In this document: positions 25,528-34,287 of the stretch, piece after piece
Layout of the letters: each line of letters starts with the position of its first letter
Numbering within the stretch: the first letter of the stretch is position 1
The notes under the pieces: generated by a model
What the model was told of the DNA's origin: nothing
What the model saw: the letters and a program-made list of their open reading frames with translations, nothing else
The model's database searches: none
Made by a program: the position numbers and the translations under genes
Source of the DNA: Edaphobacter lichenicola
GTDB taxonomy: Bacteria > Acidobacteriota > Terriglobia > Terriglobales > Acidobacteriaceae
Length of the DNA stretch: 64,000 nucleotides
Reading direction: 5' to 3'
Assembly: GCF_014201315.1 (NCBI RefSeq)
Contig: NZ_JACHDY010000004.1
Location: forward strand, 372,001 to 436,000

Positions 25528-27120
25528 CTAATGCATTGCTTCTCCCGGAGCCGCACTCTGTCCGGGTCTGTTCTTGCTCAGAATGAAGGCGCACACCACC
25601 ATGCCCATTGCCATCCAACAGAGCAGACGGTAGATGTCCTCATAAGCCTGCGCAGCAGCCTGCCGATTGAGTTGCTGATAAATAGCAGCTTGTGCCATGT
25701 GGCCGGGTCCGGGCCCTCTGTCGCTACCGCCAAAGTAAGAGGTAAGCGCGTTGACCTGGTTGACGAAGGCGGGATTGCCGGGCTGCATGGACTCCTGCAG
25801 ACGCGCCTGGTGGAAGAGAGAACGGTTGGTGACGATCGCTCCAGTGATGGCAATGAAGATACTGCCGCCAACGTTCCGAACGAAATTGATAATTCCGGAG
25901 ACCTGATTGCTCGCCTCCTTTGGAAGTCCGACATAAGCCGCGGTGGTGATGGCGATGAAGGCAAAAGGAATCGCGAACATCTGAAGAATTCGCAACCACG
26001 AGGCAAAGCCGAAGGTCATAGTGAGCGTGAAATGCGTGGAGGTGTAATAGAACGCACCGGCGAAGCAGACGAAACCGAACGCAGCCATGTTTCTCGCCGG
26101 AAACTTGCCGGTAGCTATTCCTGCCAGGGGCATAACGACGAGCAGGGCAGCTCCTCCGCCTGCGAGCGCCTCTCCGGCACGGGTTGCCGTGTAGCCCATA
26201 AGCTGCTGCAGGAACTGGGGCTCAAGCACGGTTGCGGCATTCAGAACGCCGCCGACCAGAATCATGAGGAAACAACAGATAGCGAAATTCTTGTACTTGA
26301 ATAGCCGCAAATTCATGATGGGATTCTTAGCCCGCCACTGCCACCAGATCAGGCCGGTCATACCTGCAACGAATAGAAGGCAGAAGATGCGGATGAAGTT
26401 GGAGGCAAACCAGTCGTTCTCTTCGCCCTTATCCAGCATGATCTGCATCCCGCCCATGGCGATCGTGAGCAATCCGAGGCCGATGTAATCCAGTTTCCTG
26501 AGATTGGCACGATCGGCTTTGATCCACGGCGGATCCTGGACCAGGCGGCTGACCAAAAAGAACGCGAGGATGCCGACTGGCAGATTGATATAGAAGATCC
26601 ATCGCCAGGAGTAGTTGTCGGTGATCCAACCTCCGATCGTCGGCCCAAGCGATGGCGCAAGCACTGCCACAAGACCGTAGAGCGCGAAGGCCTGGCCACG
26701 CTTCTTTTCTTCGAAGGAATCCGCCATGATGGCCTGCGCCATAGGCTGGAGACCGCCACCCCCGACACCCTGCAGTACACGCGAAAGGAGCAAGATGGGT
26801 AGCGTCGGGGCGATACCGCAAAGAAAGCTTGCGACCGTGAAGATGGTGATGCACAGCATAAAGAAGTTCTTGCGGCCGATGACGCTCGACGCCCAGGCAC
26901 CAACCGGCAGAATGATCGCGTTGGAGACCAGATAGCTGGTGAGAACCCAGGTCCCTTGATCAGTGCTGGCACCGAGGTCGCCGGCAATGTGGGGAAGGGC
27001 GACATTGGCAATGGAGGTATCGAGAACCTCCATGAAAGCAGCCAAGGCAACCGTCGCCGCGATCAGCCACGGGTTGACCTTCGGCTTCCATTGCTCGCTG
27101 GTGCTTACCTTCGCCACCAT
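25528..27120 (-). CDS. DHA2-family (EmrB/QacA) drug:proton antiporter, 14 TMS
   Basis: A 530-residue inner-membrane exporter. It has the 14-helix DHA2 pattern: helix 1 with MEVLDTSIANVALPHIAGDL (motif D1), WVLTSYLVSNAIILPVGAW, GRKNFF (motif A), and an RVLQGVGGGGLQPMAQAIM stretch (motif C region). EmrB-type proteins expel hydrophobic compounds, usually with an EmrA adaptor and outer-membrane channel; neither is nearby. Divergent from a small membrane protein. A perfect 10-bp inverted repeat in the shared promoter region and a TetR gene 0.9 kb away suggest inducible control. Confidence 0.93.
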   Translation of the reverse strand: MVAKVSTSEQWKPKVNPWLIAATVALAAFMEVLDTSIANVALPHIAGDLGASTDQGTWVLTSYLVSNAIILPVGAWASSVIGRKNFFMLCITIFTVASFLCGIAPTLPILLLSRVLQGVGGGGLQPMAQAIMADSFEEKKRGQAFALYGLVAVLAPSLGPTIGGWITDNYSWRWIFYINLPVGILAFFLVSRLVQDPPWIKADRANLRKLDYIGLGLLTIAMGGMQIMLDKGEENDWFASNFIRIFCLLFVAGMTGLIWWQWRAKNPIMNLRLFKYKNFAICCFLMILVGGVLNAATVLEPQFLQQLMGYTATRAGEALAGGGAALLVVMPLAGIATGKFPARNMAAFGFVCFAGAFYYTSTHFTLTMTFGFASWLRILQMFAIPFAFIAITTAAYVGLPKEASNQVSGIINFVRNVGGSIFIAITGAIVTNRSLFHQARLQESMQPGNPAFVNQVNALTSYFGGSDRGPGPGHMAQAAIYQQLNRQAAAQAYEDIYRLLCWMAMGMVVCAFILSKNRPGQSAAPGEAMH

Positions 27121-27192
27121 CCGGTTCCTTTCTGTGTCGCAAATATCTGATCTACGGATACATGATGTATTCCAAAGCTACTAAGATTAATT

Positions 27193-27222
27193 ATACAATA
27201 TGTATTTGAAAGCATATTGTAT
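27193..27222. promoter_or_regulatory. Perfect inverted repeat in the efflux promoter region
   Basis: ATACAATATG (27193-27202) and CATATTGTAT (27213-27222) are exact reverse complements with a 10-bp AT-rich spacer. A smaller TTGAA/TTCAA pair overlaps (27206-27228). The site is 73 bp before the efflux start and 35 bp before the small membrane protein start. The size and symmetry suit a TetR-type operator. Confidence 0.65.
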
Positions 27223-27256
27223 GTTCAACAGAAATTGTTGCGTAGGAGGTGCCACG

Positions 27257-27652
27257 ATGGCTTATTCAGGCGCGGACCGAACATTGCCGCCCAAAGGCAG
27301 ATATTCACCTCAAATCTTCGATCGCGGCCCCGGCAGTCTTCGCGTAGATGTTGGATACCTCGACCGCGGACACGCATCGAGTGCCGGACGGAGGACGTGG
27401 AAGAAGGAAGGGACTGAACGACAAGGCGTCCCACCAGCCAGGATTGTTGTTGAGCAGTGGATCTGCTTCGTTTTGGGCTTCCTCTGCATGGCCTTCGGGA
27501 TCTGGGGCCTTTGTATACAGGCGGTACAGTCCGCGCTTTCTTCTTACATGGCATGGCTGGGATCGCTATATCTGCCGACGTTGCGTGTAACAGCAATGGC
27601 GTGCGTCGGATTCGGCTTAACGCTCATACGCCGGGGATGGGCGCACCTCTGA
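27257..27652 (+). CDS. Small membrane protein of unknown function
   Basis: A 131-residue protein from ATG 27257, seven bases after AGGAGGT. The N-terminal half is soluble and basic; the C-terminal half has two hydrophobic segments (WICFVLGFLCMAFGIWGLCI and a YLPTLRVTAMACVGFGLTLI stretch) ending RRGWAHL. No family is recognised. It is divergent from the DHA2 exporter and shares its operator region. Confidence 0.55.
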   Translation: MAYSGADRTLPPKGRYSPQIFDRGPGSLRVDVGYLDRGHASSAGRRTWKKEGTERQGVPPARIVVEQWICFVLGFLCMAFGIWGLCIQAVQSALSSYMAWLGSLYLPTLRVTAMACVGFGLTLIRRGWAHL

Positions 27653-27995
27653 CCGCTTTTCAGTTTTCAGCAGGCCGCAGACAATATGCCATACCTCAGC
27701 TCTCGCAATCATGGCGATTGCGGTCACAGCTGTGGTTTTGGTCGTTCGATTGTTTAGGTGCCCAAAGCCTACATAATGGCCTTGGAGTGTAAGGCGGTTC
27801 AAGCGAATCCTTCCAGGATCGGCTGTCCAGGGAAGACCTCCAGAAAAATAAGCTATCTTGGTATCTGGATGCAGAGTGTTCATTGCGTTCAGGATCGTGT
27901 GGCGCAACTTCGATTCAGACGTTCGCGGTAGTAGCATGCGTCTCTTTGGAATAGTCGATGAATCGTCAATGTGCCCCGAGAGGAGTAGGGATCCG
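27653..27995. other. Intergenic stretch without a recognised gene
   Basis: Only unrelated short frames. A minus-strand frame with KIAYFSGGLPWTADPGRIRL might be a gene relic but is not recognised. AGGAG at 27980-27984 precedes the TetR start. Confidence 0.35.
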
Positions 27996-28625
27996 ATGCC
28001 TGTGGGCAACACAAAACCCAGGAAACGGCTTACGCGCGAGCAGAGCAGAGCGCAGACTCGTGCCATGTTGATCGCCGAAGGGCGCAAGCACTTTCTGCGT
28101 TACGGGCTTGGCGGCGCGGTGGCGGAGAAGATCGCCGAGGATGCCGGTTATTCCCGGGGCGCTTTGTACTCCAACTTCGATGGCAAGGAAGAGCTGTTCC
28201 TCGCTGTAATCCAACAGGAGCAGGCGCTTCATCTGAACTTCCTGCGTTCTCTGCTCAACGACGAGCCTTCAGGCAAGAAGCGGTTGAAAAAAATGCGGGA
28301 CGCCATCGCCGACCTGATGACGGACCATGATTGGGTTGTGCTCCGTGCTGAATTCGAGGCCGGAGCTCTTCGGAGCGAACGTATCCGGCAAAGCTTTGTT
28401 GAAGTGCATCGGCAGCAGCTTCGCGACGGAAGTGAGCTTATCAGGGATCTCCTGCGGTCTCCGGAAGTCACTTCGAGCCTGAAGCCGGAGGATTTCATCA
28501 CGGTCATCATCAATCTTGCTCATGGTCTGGCAGTCACCCAGAGAATCCTCGGCACAGAACTCTCTCAGAAGAACACACGCAGCCTGATTCAATCCCTGTT
28601 TGATCATTTGATATCGTCCGCATGA
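27996..28625 (+). CDS. TetR/AcrR-family transcriptional regulator
   Basis: A 209-residue regulator from ATG 27996 (longer frames exist but have poor composition). The DNA-binding part reads SRAQTRAMLIAEGRKHFLRY and VAEKIAEDAGYSRGALYSNF followed by DGKEELFLAVI. The C-terminal ligand domain is helical. It is the nearest regulator to the DHA2 exporter and the perfect palindrome at 27193, so it is the best candidate to bind there. Confidence 0.9.
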   Translation: MPVGNTKPRKRLTREQSRAQTRAMLIAEGRKHFLRYGLGGAVAEKIAEDAGYSRGALYSNFDGKEELFLAVIQQEQALHLNFLRSLLNDEPSGKKRLKKMRDAIADLMTDHDWVVLRAEFEAGALRSERIRQSFVEVHRQQLRDGSELIRDLLRSPEVTSSLKPEDFITVIINLAHGLAVTQRILGTELSQKNTRSLIQSLFDHLISSA

Positions 28626-28870
28626 ATAGTCGGCTGCACTCCCAAACGAGGCCAATGCGGAAGTAGAGTTTCAGTTGGCGAAAACAGGGAAATACACTCA
28701 GCGAGCCATGTCGCCGTTCGTTCTAAGTTCCGGCTGTGTTGTCGGCAAACAGGAAATAACCACAATCCAGAGGGTCACTTCCCGTTTGCCTATCATAAGG
28801 GAATTACGTGACATCTATAGTAGAATGCTGGCGCGTGCCACAGATCTCCACAGCCACGCTAGCACTAATT

Positions 28871-29731
28871 TCAGAACTTCAAATCGGGCAACCCTTTTAC
28901 ATCCTCCGAGTCGGTTGAGACGCTGATGTTGTGCCATGCCTTGGCTTCGGATTCCCGCTTTTCCTCGGCAAAGCGGGCATACTGCACGGCATCGCTGCCG
29001 AGCAAAAGGTGTGCAGGGAGCTGCTCTCTGGAGGCTAGTTGCAGAATGACTTGTGCGACCTTTTCTGGAGCGCTCATCTCATGCCCCCAGTGCCCCGCCA
29101 ACATCTTGATAAAAGTGCCTACAGAGGCCTCGTAGTCGGGTAAAAGCTCCGGTGTGCCAGCGCTTGCCCGCTTGCCCCAGTTGGTCCGCATACCACCTGG
29201 CTCGAGTGCGCACACCTTAACACCGAATGGCGCCAGCTCTGGGGCAAGGGATTCTGTGAAGCCACCTACAGCCCATTTTGCCGCGTGATAGGCTGCGTTT
29301 CCAGGAACCCCCAACCTGCCACCGACGGAAGAGATCTGAAGGATGCAACCACTCTTCTGCTTCCGCATGACCGGGATCGCCGCTCGTGTCATAAAGACGA
29401 CGCCGAAGAAGTTCGTGTCGACTAAATCGCGAAAGCTCTCTGAACCTAGCTGCTCAAAAGGGGCAACAGCTCCGTACCCCGCATTATTGACGACAACGTC
29501 CAGCCGTCCGAAGACCTCAACAGCCTTTGCGACCGCGGCCTTTGCCGCCGCCTCATCTGCCACATTGAGGGACGCTGTATGCACCCGCTCGCCATATCGC
29601 TCCACCAGATCGTTCAACCGGTGTGGATCGCGGGCAGTCGCCAGGAGGCGATCTCCCGAAGCAAGAACTGCCTCCGCGATGTCGCGACCCAAACCACTTG
29701 CGCTACCTGTTACCAACCATACTTTGGACAT
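28871..29731 (-). CDS. SDR-family oxidoreductase
   Basis: A classical short-chain dehydrogenase of 286 residues, starting at ATG 29731 seven bases after GGAGG. Motifs: WLVTGSASGLGRDIAEAVLA (cofactor glycines), DVVVNNAGYGAV, the catalytic ISS Ser, and YHAAK with catalytic Tyr and Lys, then a PGGMRT loop. TATARDPHR-type basic residues after beta-2 favour NADP(H). It is followed upstream by a TetR gene on the same strand 79 bp away, likely its regulator. Confidence 0.92.
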   Translation of the reverse strand: MSKVWLVTGSASGLGRDIAEAVLASGDRLLATARDPHRLNDLVERYGERVHTASLNVADEAAAKAAVAKAVEVFGRLDVVVNNAGYGAVAPFEQLGSESFRDLVDTNFFGVVFMTRAAIPVMRKQKSGCILQISSVGGRLGVPGNAAYHAAKWAVGGFTESLAPELAPFGVKVCALEPGGMRTNWGKRASAGTPELLPDYEASVGTFIKMLAGHWGHEMSAPEKVAQVILQLASREQLPAHLLLGSDAVQYARFAEEKRESEAKAWHNISVSTDSEDVKGLPDLKF

Positions 29732-29809
29732 CAAAAACCTCCATTCTGACGATTGGATGCAGCGTAACGGAGTGAATACTCATTAATTCGGTGGGAAATT
29801 CCTGCCAGG

Positions 29810-30382
29810 CTACTTCTTGGCTGCCGCGCTCCAAAAGGCCTCGAAACCTGCGCTTCGGTAGTGATCCGCTTTAGCTGGATTGGCCACCATGGACGCCATG
29901 GTCGTCTCAGCCATTGCGAGCAGGAGGTCTGACGCAAAAGCTGGAGGCAGATCGCTCAATTTGCCCCGCGCAACAAACTGCTGCATGGCTTCGGTGGCGT
30001 CTTCGAAGCCCGACTGCCCCTCCTGTCTGGTTTGGTCGGTGATGCGCTCAGAAACGGTAAGCTGCATCATTGCCCTACGCTTCGCCGGCGACTCCATACC
30101 CCAGGTGACGTAGGCGTTCCAGATATGTTGTATTCGCTTCCGGAGCGAGCCAGTCACGGGAAAACCCGCGATCATAGCGCTTCGCATGTCTAGTTTAAGT
30201 TCGCGGTAGAGCTCGTTGAGCAGCCTATCCTTATCCGGGAAGTACCGGAACAGCGATCCCTCAGCCACGGCCGCAGCCTTTGCAATACCAGCAGTGGACG
30301 CGCCAACGCCATCTTCAGCAATCGTCTTAGTGGCTGCACGGAGGATGGCAGCACGCTTGTCTCCGGTCTTCGGTCGCGGCAT
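29810..30382 (-). CDS. TetR/AcrR-family transcriptional regulator
   Basis: A 190-residue protein starting MPRPKTGDKRAAILRAATKT, followed by the helix-turn-helix VGASTAGIAKAAAVAEGSLF and RYFPDKDRLLNELY. The C-terminal domain resembles the AcrR-C group without a clear ligand signature. It precedes the SDR gene in the same direction with 78 bp between, so the two probably form one unit. Confidence 0.9.
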   Translation of the reverse strand: MPRPKTGDKRAAILRAATKTIAEDGVGASTAGIAKAAAVAEGSLFRYFPDKDRLLNELYRELKLDMRSAMIAGFPVTGSLRKRIQHIWNAYVTWGMESPAKRRAMMQLTVSERITDQTRQEGQSGFEDATEAMQQFVARGKLSDLPPAFASDLLLAMAETTMASMVANPAKADHYRSAGFEAFWSAAAKK

Positions 30383-30541
30383 GGCTATCCATAGTGTATG
30401 CAGTTCCTGGCAAGGATAGAAACGTGCTAGAGGAGGATGGTCAGCTACTCGGAATGTTGGATCAGCGATGACCTTCGTTAGAGCAAAGAGCTAATGAGAT
30501 GGTCCGCCGCTTGATTCACTTGGGTTAGCAGTTGGATCGTG

Positions 30542-30800
30542 GTGGCAGTTCCTGTGAAGGAGGACAAGAACGACTTCATCGACGCGGAGGCGATCGCCGA
30601 GGCCGTTGAACGCAAGAACATGCGCTTTGTTCCGATCAAGACGGACGATCAGCTGGATTTGCAGGCGATCCATCGAGTGCGCGACTGGCTCATCGGCGTA
30701 CGGCAGTGATCAACCAGCTAAGGGCGTTTCTGCTCGAACGCGGCACGCCAGCCAAGCTTCAAGCCGTCGTGGCGGTGGTGTGGGAAAGTGGGGAGCGCGC
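30542..30800 (+). mobile_element. IS110-family transposase remnant
   Basis: The frame reads KNDFIDAEAIAEAVERKNM, RFVPIKTDDQLDLQAIHRVR and DWLIGVRQ before a stop at 30707. The adjacent frame continues INQLRAFLLERG. These are consecutive conserved blocks of the N-terminal DEDD domain of IS110 transposases (the KNDxxDAEAI motif carries catalytic acids). The start, the C-terminal Ser domain and both ends of the element are missing. It abuts the shortened carboxypeptidase-regulatory gene at 30838. Confidence 0.8.
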
Positions 30801-30837
30801 AGCGCTTCCAAGCCGAAGGCGCCTTTTCTACTCCTGG

Positions 30838-31446
30838 TCATCCCTGCCACACAGGCTCACGGCTCATGTCGGTGGGACGGATCGTCACCTCCGTGTCTGC
30901 CGTTGCAACCGATAGTGAGATATTAGGAACCTCGTAGGACTGTTGCGCCGTGACGACGAACTCTGTAGATGTGAAGGGTGCAAAACCCTTAACGTTGACT
31001 ATGACGAGATAGGAACCGGCGGGAAGCTTGGTAAAAGCAAATTCACCGTTGCCCCCAGAGATCAGCGTGCGCAATTGTGTTCCGTCCCTATGCGTCAAGC
31101 TAACCTGTGCGCCGGGAACAGCGGCTCCACTTACGTCCAGTACGACGCCGGAGACGCTCGCTGAACCCTCCACGGCGGGTGTTTGCTCAGCCGAACTCTG
31201 CTGGCCCGACTGGGGCTGAGGTGCATCCGGAAGGGAACTGCTGCTGGTCCCTGGCTCGGTAGTTCGTTGCTGAGCATTTGTGGTAGCAGTGATCGCGCCC
31301 AGCAGCACAAGTGAAGCGTAGGTAAGAACAGCAGGTGGCCGGAGCCACGTGGCCTTTGTCAAGGCTCGCCTCCAGACCAGAGAGAGAACCACAGCGCGAG
31401 GCACAGTCAGGCCCAGCATGGAGATGCTGCGTATAAACAGTTGCAT
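30838..31446 (-). CDS. Exported protein with carboxypeptidase-regulatory-like domain, C-terminus apparently lost
   Basis: A 202-residue product with a membrane/signal segment (TYASLVLLGAITATTNA, about residues 40-58), a Ser/Pro/Gln-rich linker and one carboxypeptidase-regulatory-like beta-sandwich (VSGVVLDVSGAAVPGAQVSL to NISLSVATADTEVTIRP). Related acidobacterial proteins carry a long C-terminal domain after the TxVTVRPT segment. Here eleven codons follow before a stop, right next to an IS110 remnant. The short tail therefore probably reflects a truncation; this is an inference from family memory. Confidence 0.65.
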   Translation of the reverse strand: MQLFIRSISMLGLTVPRAVVLSLVWRRALTKATWLRPPAVLTYASLVLLGAITATTNAQQRTTEPGTSSSSLPDAPQPQSGQQSSAEQTPAVEGSASVSGVVLDVSGAAVPGAQVSLTHRDGTQLRTLISGGNGEFAFTKLPAGSYLVIVNVKGFAPFTSTEFVVTAQQSYEVPNISLSVATADTEVTIRPTDMSREPVWQG

Positions 31447-31598
31447 AGTGATGTGCCCTCAAAAGCTTTCATCCAGTGATACTTGCGAATGGTTGGGAAG
31501 CGTTCTTCTCTGCAACCCATAGAGTTCCAGCAGACGAACATCCATATTCGAAAGGTATGTTTCCGGGGCAGGGCGCGCCGTCAGGAAATGTGAGCGTC

Positions 31599-31620
31599 TG
31601 TAAGGATTTGTATAGATTTG
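31599..31620 (+). promoter_or_regulatory. Possible response-regulator box upstream of the histidine kinase
   Basis: TGTAAGGATTTGTAT (31599-31613) recurs exactly, inverted, at 33310-33324. Within it GATTTG occurs twice at a 10-bp step (31605 and 31615), the spacing expected for an OmpR/PhoB-type regulator bound head to tail. Confidence 0.45.
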
Positions 31621-31695
31621 GCTAGGAACCTGTCTTCAGGCAGAGTTGTATCGTATACATCAAAGCAAGAATCGCTAATTGGGAAGGGAGAACAT

Positions 31696-33159
31696 TTGCC
31701 TCTTAATCTTCAAGCCAGGTTTCTCAGGGCTAGAGCCAGAGTGCCCATGTACCGGCTCTTCCTGACGATCTTCTTATGGTTTTGGCTGACCACCTGGGGC
31801 ATGCTCGCTATTGTGTTTCTCGGCAGTCGCCTGACTGGCATCAGGCAGGTCTCAGCTCCCAACATGTATGCGACCGTCGCGCCTATCCTGGCGGATCAGG
31901 CTGCCAAGGCATACGAATCGGGTGGTCCTGAGGCGTTTGCTCGTTTCTCGCAAAGCGATGATGAGGGCCGCGCGCGGCAACTCTTCCTGCTCGACGGATT
32001 CTACAAAGATGTGCTGTCGCGGCCACTGACAAACGACGGCCTTCGTGTTGCGCATGCAGCGAAGAATGGTCAAATCGTAGTACTTCGAGCCCATATCGCT
32101 GGCTACAGGTTTGTCTCTTCCTCGGGGCATCCGTATGTTCTGCTGCTCTACCTGAAATCCGGTCTGCGTGAGATAGCGGAGGCGCTGTTGGGAGAGGGCC
32201 TCCCGTATACCATCTCCCTGATCTTCCTGGTGACATTACTCTGTTTCGCGCTTGCGTATCATATAGCCTCACCGATCCACAGCATTCAGTCGACGGCTAG
32301 AAGAGTCGCGCAAGGAGATCTCAAGGCGCGGGTGCCGCCTCGGGTGTCCAGGCGCTTTGACGAGTTGTCAGCTCTGGCAAAAGACTTTGACTCGATGGTG
32401 GGTCGTCTGGACGTGCTGATTCAGACGCAAAAGAACCTTCTGAATTCGGTGTCACATGAACTGCGTTCTCCTCTGGCACGTATCAATCTCTCAGTGGCTC
32501 TTTTGAAAAAGCGTTACTCGGCAGACGCCGACGACATGTTTCAACGACTGGATCGTGATGTCGCGAGGATCGATGGGTTGATGGGACAACTACTGACGCT
32601 CTCACGCCTTGAAGCCGGGCTATCCTCTGCAGAGAGAGAAGATGTAAATTTGGCTCAGCTCGTCGAGGAAACAGCAGCCGACAGTCACTTCGAAGCTGAC
32701 GCGTCGGGCAAGTCAGTGAGCCTCCGTACAGAGGGGCCAATTATTCTCGAGAACGCCGATCCACATGCTCTTCGAAGCGCTTGTGAGAATGTCATTCGAA
32801 ACGCGGTCCGGTTTACCCGGCCGGGAACCGATGTCGAGGTCGTCTTAGAGATTGACAGGAACACCCCGGAACTGACGGGGGTTCTCTCCGTCCGAGATCA
32901 TGGTCCGGGAGTTCCGGAAGAGTCACTCGAAGTAATCTTTCAACCCTTCTATCGAATTAGCGGCGACACGCAAGGGACGGAAGGGAACGGTCTCGGTCTA
33001 GCTATTGCCTCAGAGGCGATTCGTTTGCATCGCGGTACGATCAGCGCCGCGAATCTTCGGCCGACAGGCCTTGAAATAACGATTCGATTGCCGATTGCTT
33101 TCGATGTCGCATCCCGCCGATATGAGCTTCCGCAGCCCGAGCATAACAGCAAAAGCTAA
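31696..33159 (+). CDS. Sensor histidine kinase, CpxA-like, no adjacent response regulator
   Basis: About 488 residues from TTG 31696 (GGGAG six bases upstream); ATG 31747 is an alternative. Two membrane helices (RLFLTIFLWFWLTTWGMLAI and an LPYTISLIFLVTLLCFALAY stretch) enclose a ~130-residue periplasmic sensor. They are followed by HAMP, a HisKA helix with VSHELRSPLARINLSVA (phospho-acceptor about His254), and HATPase boxes with NVIRNAVRF, RDHGPGVP and GNGLGLAIASEA. The usual neighbouring response regulator is missing; flanking genes are relics. A perfect 15-bp inverted repeat flanks the gene. Confidence 0.92.
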   Translation: MPLNLQARFLRARARVPMYRLFLTIFLWFWLTTWGMLAIVFLGSRLTGIRQVSAPNMYATVAPILADQAAKAYESGGPEAFARFSQSDDEGRARQLFLLDGFYKDVLSRPLTNDGLRVAHAAKNGQIVVLRAHIAGYRFVSSSGHPYVLLLYLKSGLREIAEALLGEGLPYTISLIFLVTLLCFALAYHIASPIHSIQSTARRVAQGDLKARVPPRVSRRFDELSALAKDFDSMVGRLDVLIQTQKNLLNSVSHELRSPLARINLSVALLKKRYSADADDMFQRLDRDVARIDGLMGQLLTLSRLEAGLSSAEREDVNLAQLVEETAADSHFEADASGKSVSLRTEGPIILENADPHALRSACENVIRNAVRFTRPGTDVEVVLEIDRNTPELTGVLSVRDHGPGVPEESLEVIFQPFYRISGDTQGTEGNGLGLAIASEAIRLHRGTISAANLRPTGLEITIRLPIAFDVASRRYELPQPEHNSKS

Positions 33160-33471
33160 GAGTTTCGACCAACCCGTGGCGGCCTAGGCCGTCAGTCGAC
33201 AGGCCATGAACATAGGGTTTCCTCGCCTAAACATCCTACGGACAATGCTTGATCAACTGGAGCTGCGCCTCCACGCGCTTCAGTGCCTATGTTGACTGAT
33301 GTGCTTCCCATACAAATCCTTACAAGGATCTAACTGTTCTTGACGGCGCCTTGTTATTCCCCTCCCCACAATAGAACTCTAGGAGGGTTCCATGAAGGTC
33401 AGACAATGGTCGCTCGATAAGTCCTGTGCAGTGCATTTGTTCCTCGTTCAAGCGCTCGGGGTGCACCACAG
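33160..33471. other. Kinase downstream region with second response-regulator-like box
   Basis: No complete gene. ATACAAATCCTTACA (33310-33324) is the exact inverted copy of the upstream box, and TACAA repeats at a 10-bp step (33311, 33321). After it comes AGGAGGG and ATG 33392, which opens a frame of only about 29 codons. This looks like the promoter and start of a target gene whose body has been replaced by the acyl-CoA ligase relic. Confidence 0.4.
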
Positions 33472-33918
33472 ATGCGTCTGAATCGCGGTGAGATTGACGA
33501 GCAAGGCCGACTCCGCCTGGTGGGGCGCCTAAAGAGGGAGTTCAAGACCTCCAAAGGCAAGTACGTCGCACCATCGCAGATCGAAAACGTGCTTGCCCTT
33601 TCAACCATCTTTGAATCCGTCGCGGTCTTCGGCTCCGGCATGACTTGACCTTTTGCCATTACCGTTCTCGTTCCGAACAAGCGCGAGGAATCCGAGTCCC
33701 CAGCGCAACAGCAATCCATCACAACCGAAGTCAGAACCGCCGTCGAGCGCACCAATGCCCAGCTTGAGCACCATGAACATCTGCGCTTTATCGTCCTGTG
33801 CAAGTAGCCATGGACACCCGAAAATGGAATCATGACTCCTACCCTCAAGGTGCGCCGTGCCTTGCTCGAGCAGCGCCCTGAGCCAGCAATTCGCCGTTTG
33901 GGAAAAATCCGGTCGTGA
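33472..33918 (+). pseudogene. C-terminal fragment of a long-chain acyl-CoA synthetase, two internal stops
   Basis: One frame throughout: GEIDEQGRLRLVGRLKREF, KTSKGKYVAPSQIENVL, FESVAVFGSGMT, then TGA (33646). It continues PFAITVLVPNKRE and LEHHEHLRFIVLCK, TAG (33805), then PWTPENGIMTPTLKVRRALL up to TGA 33918. This is the C-terminal AMP-forming ligase domain of FadD-type enzymes, with the hinge and the TPTLKVRR end motif. The absence of frameshifts but presence of two nonsense codons points to old loss by substitution. Confidence 0.8.
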
Positions 33919-34055
33919 CGTGATATGGATCGACTCAGTTTGAGCGCGATTAAGCGTTCCGAGTACGCAACTTCCGTGACTCTGATGCAAATATTGTTGA
34001 TGGGTTAAGATGCTGAAACTAAACTCTATATGACTCCGCCAACTAAACGATCGAG

Positions 34056-34173
34056 GAAACTTTCACACTAAGCGCAAATATGCATCGAAACTTTCATCGT
34101 AACTGGACATGTACTTTCATCGGAGTGAACCTCTCCATTGCAAGTTGTTGAATTCGAGGAAGCGAAACTTTCA
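34056..34173 (+). repeat. Interspersed GAAACTTTCA repeats
   Basis: GAAACTTTCA occurs at 34056-34065, 34087-34096 and 34164-34173, with a partial copy (ACTTTCA) at 34113. Multiple short repeats of this kind, spaced over about 120 bp, are characteristic of the ends of IS21-like elements, where they bind the transposase. No transposase gene is present, so this would be an orphan end; the reading is tentative. Confidence 0.4.
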
Positions 34174-34287
34174 CTTTAAACGTCACCGCACACTGGTTGT
34201 GGGGATACCGTCAACACGGAAGGGATGCTGATTGCGACAGCATCCCTTCCGCTCACACCAGCCAGATATCAGATAGGAGATGATCCC

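Noticed and set aside
33399..33848. A minus-strand 149-residue frame downstream of the histidine kinase
   Set aside because: The plus strand carries clear acyl-CoA ligase C-terminal motifs across the same bases.
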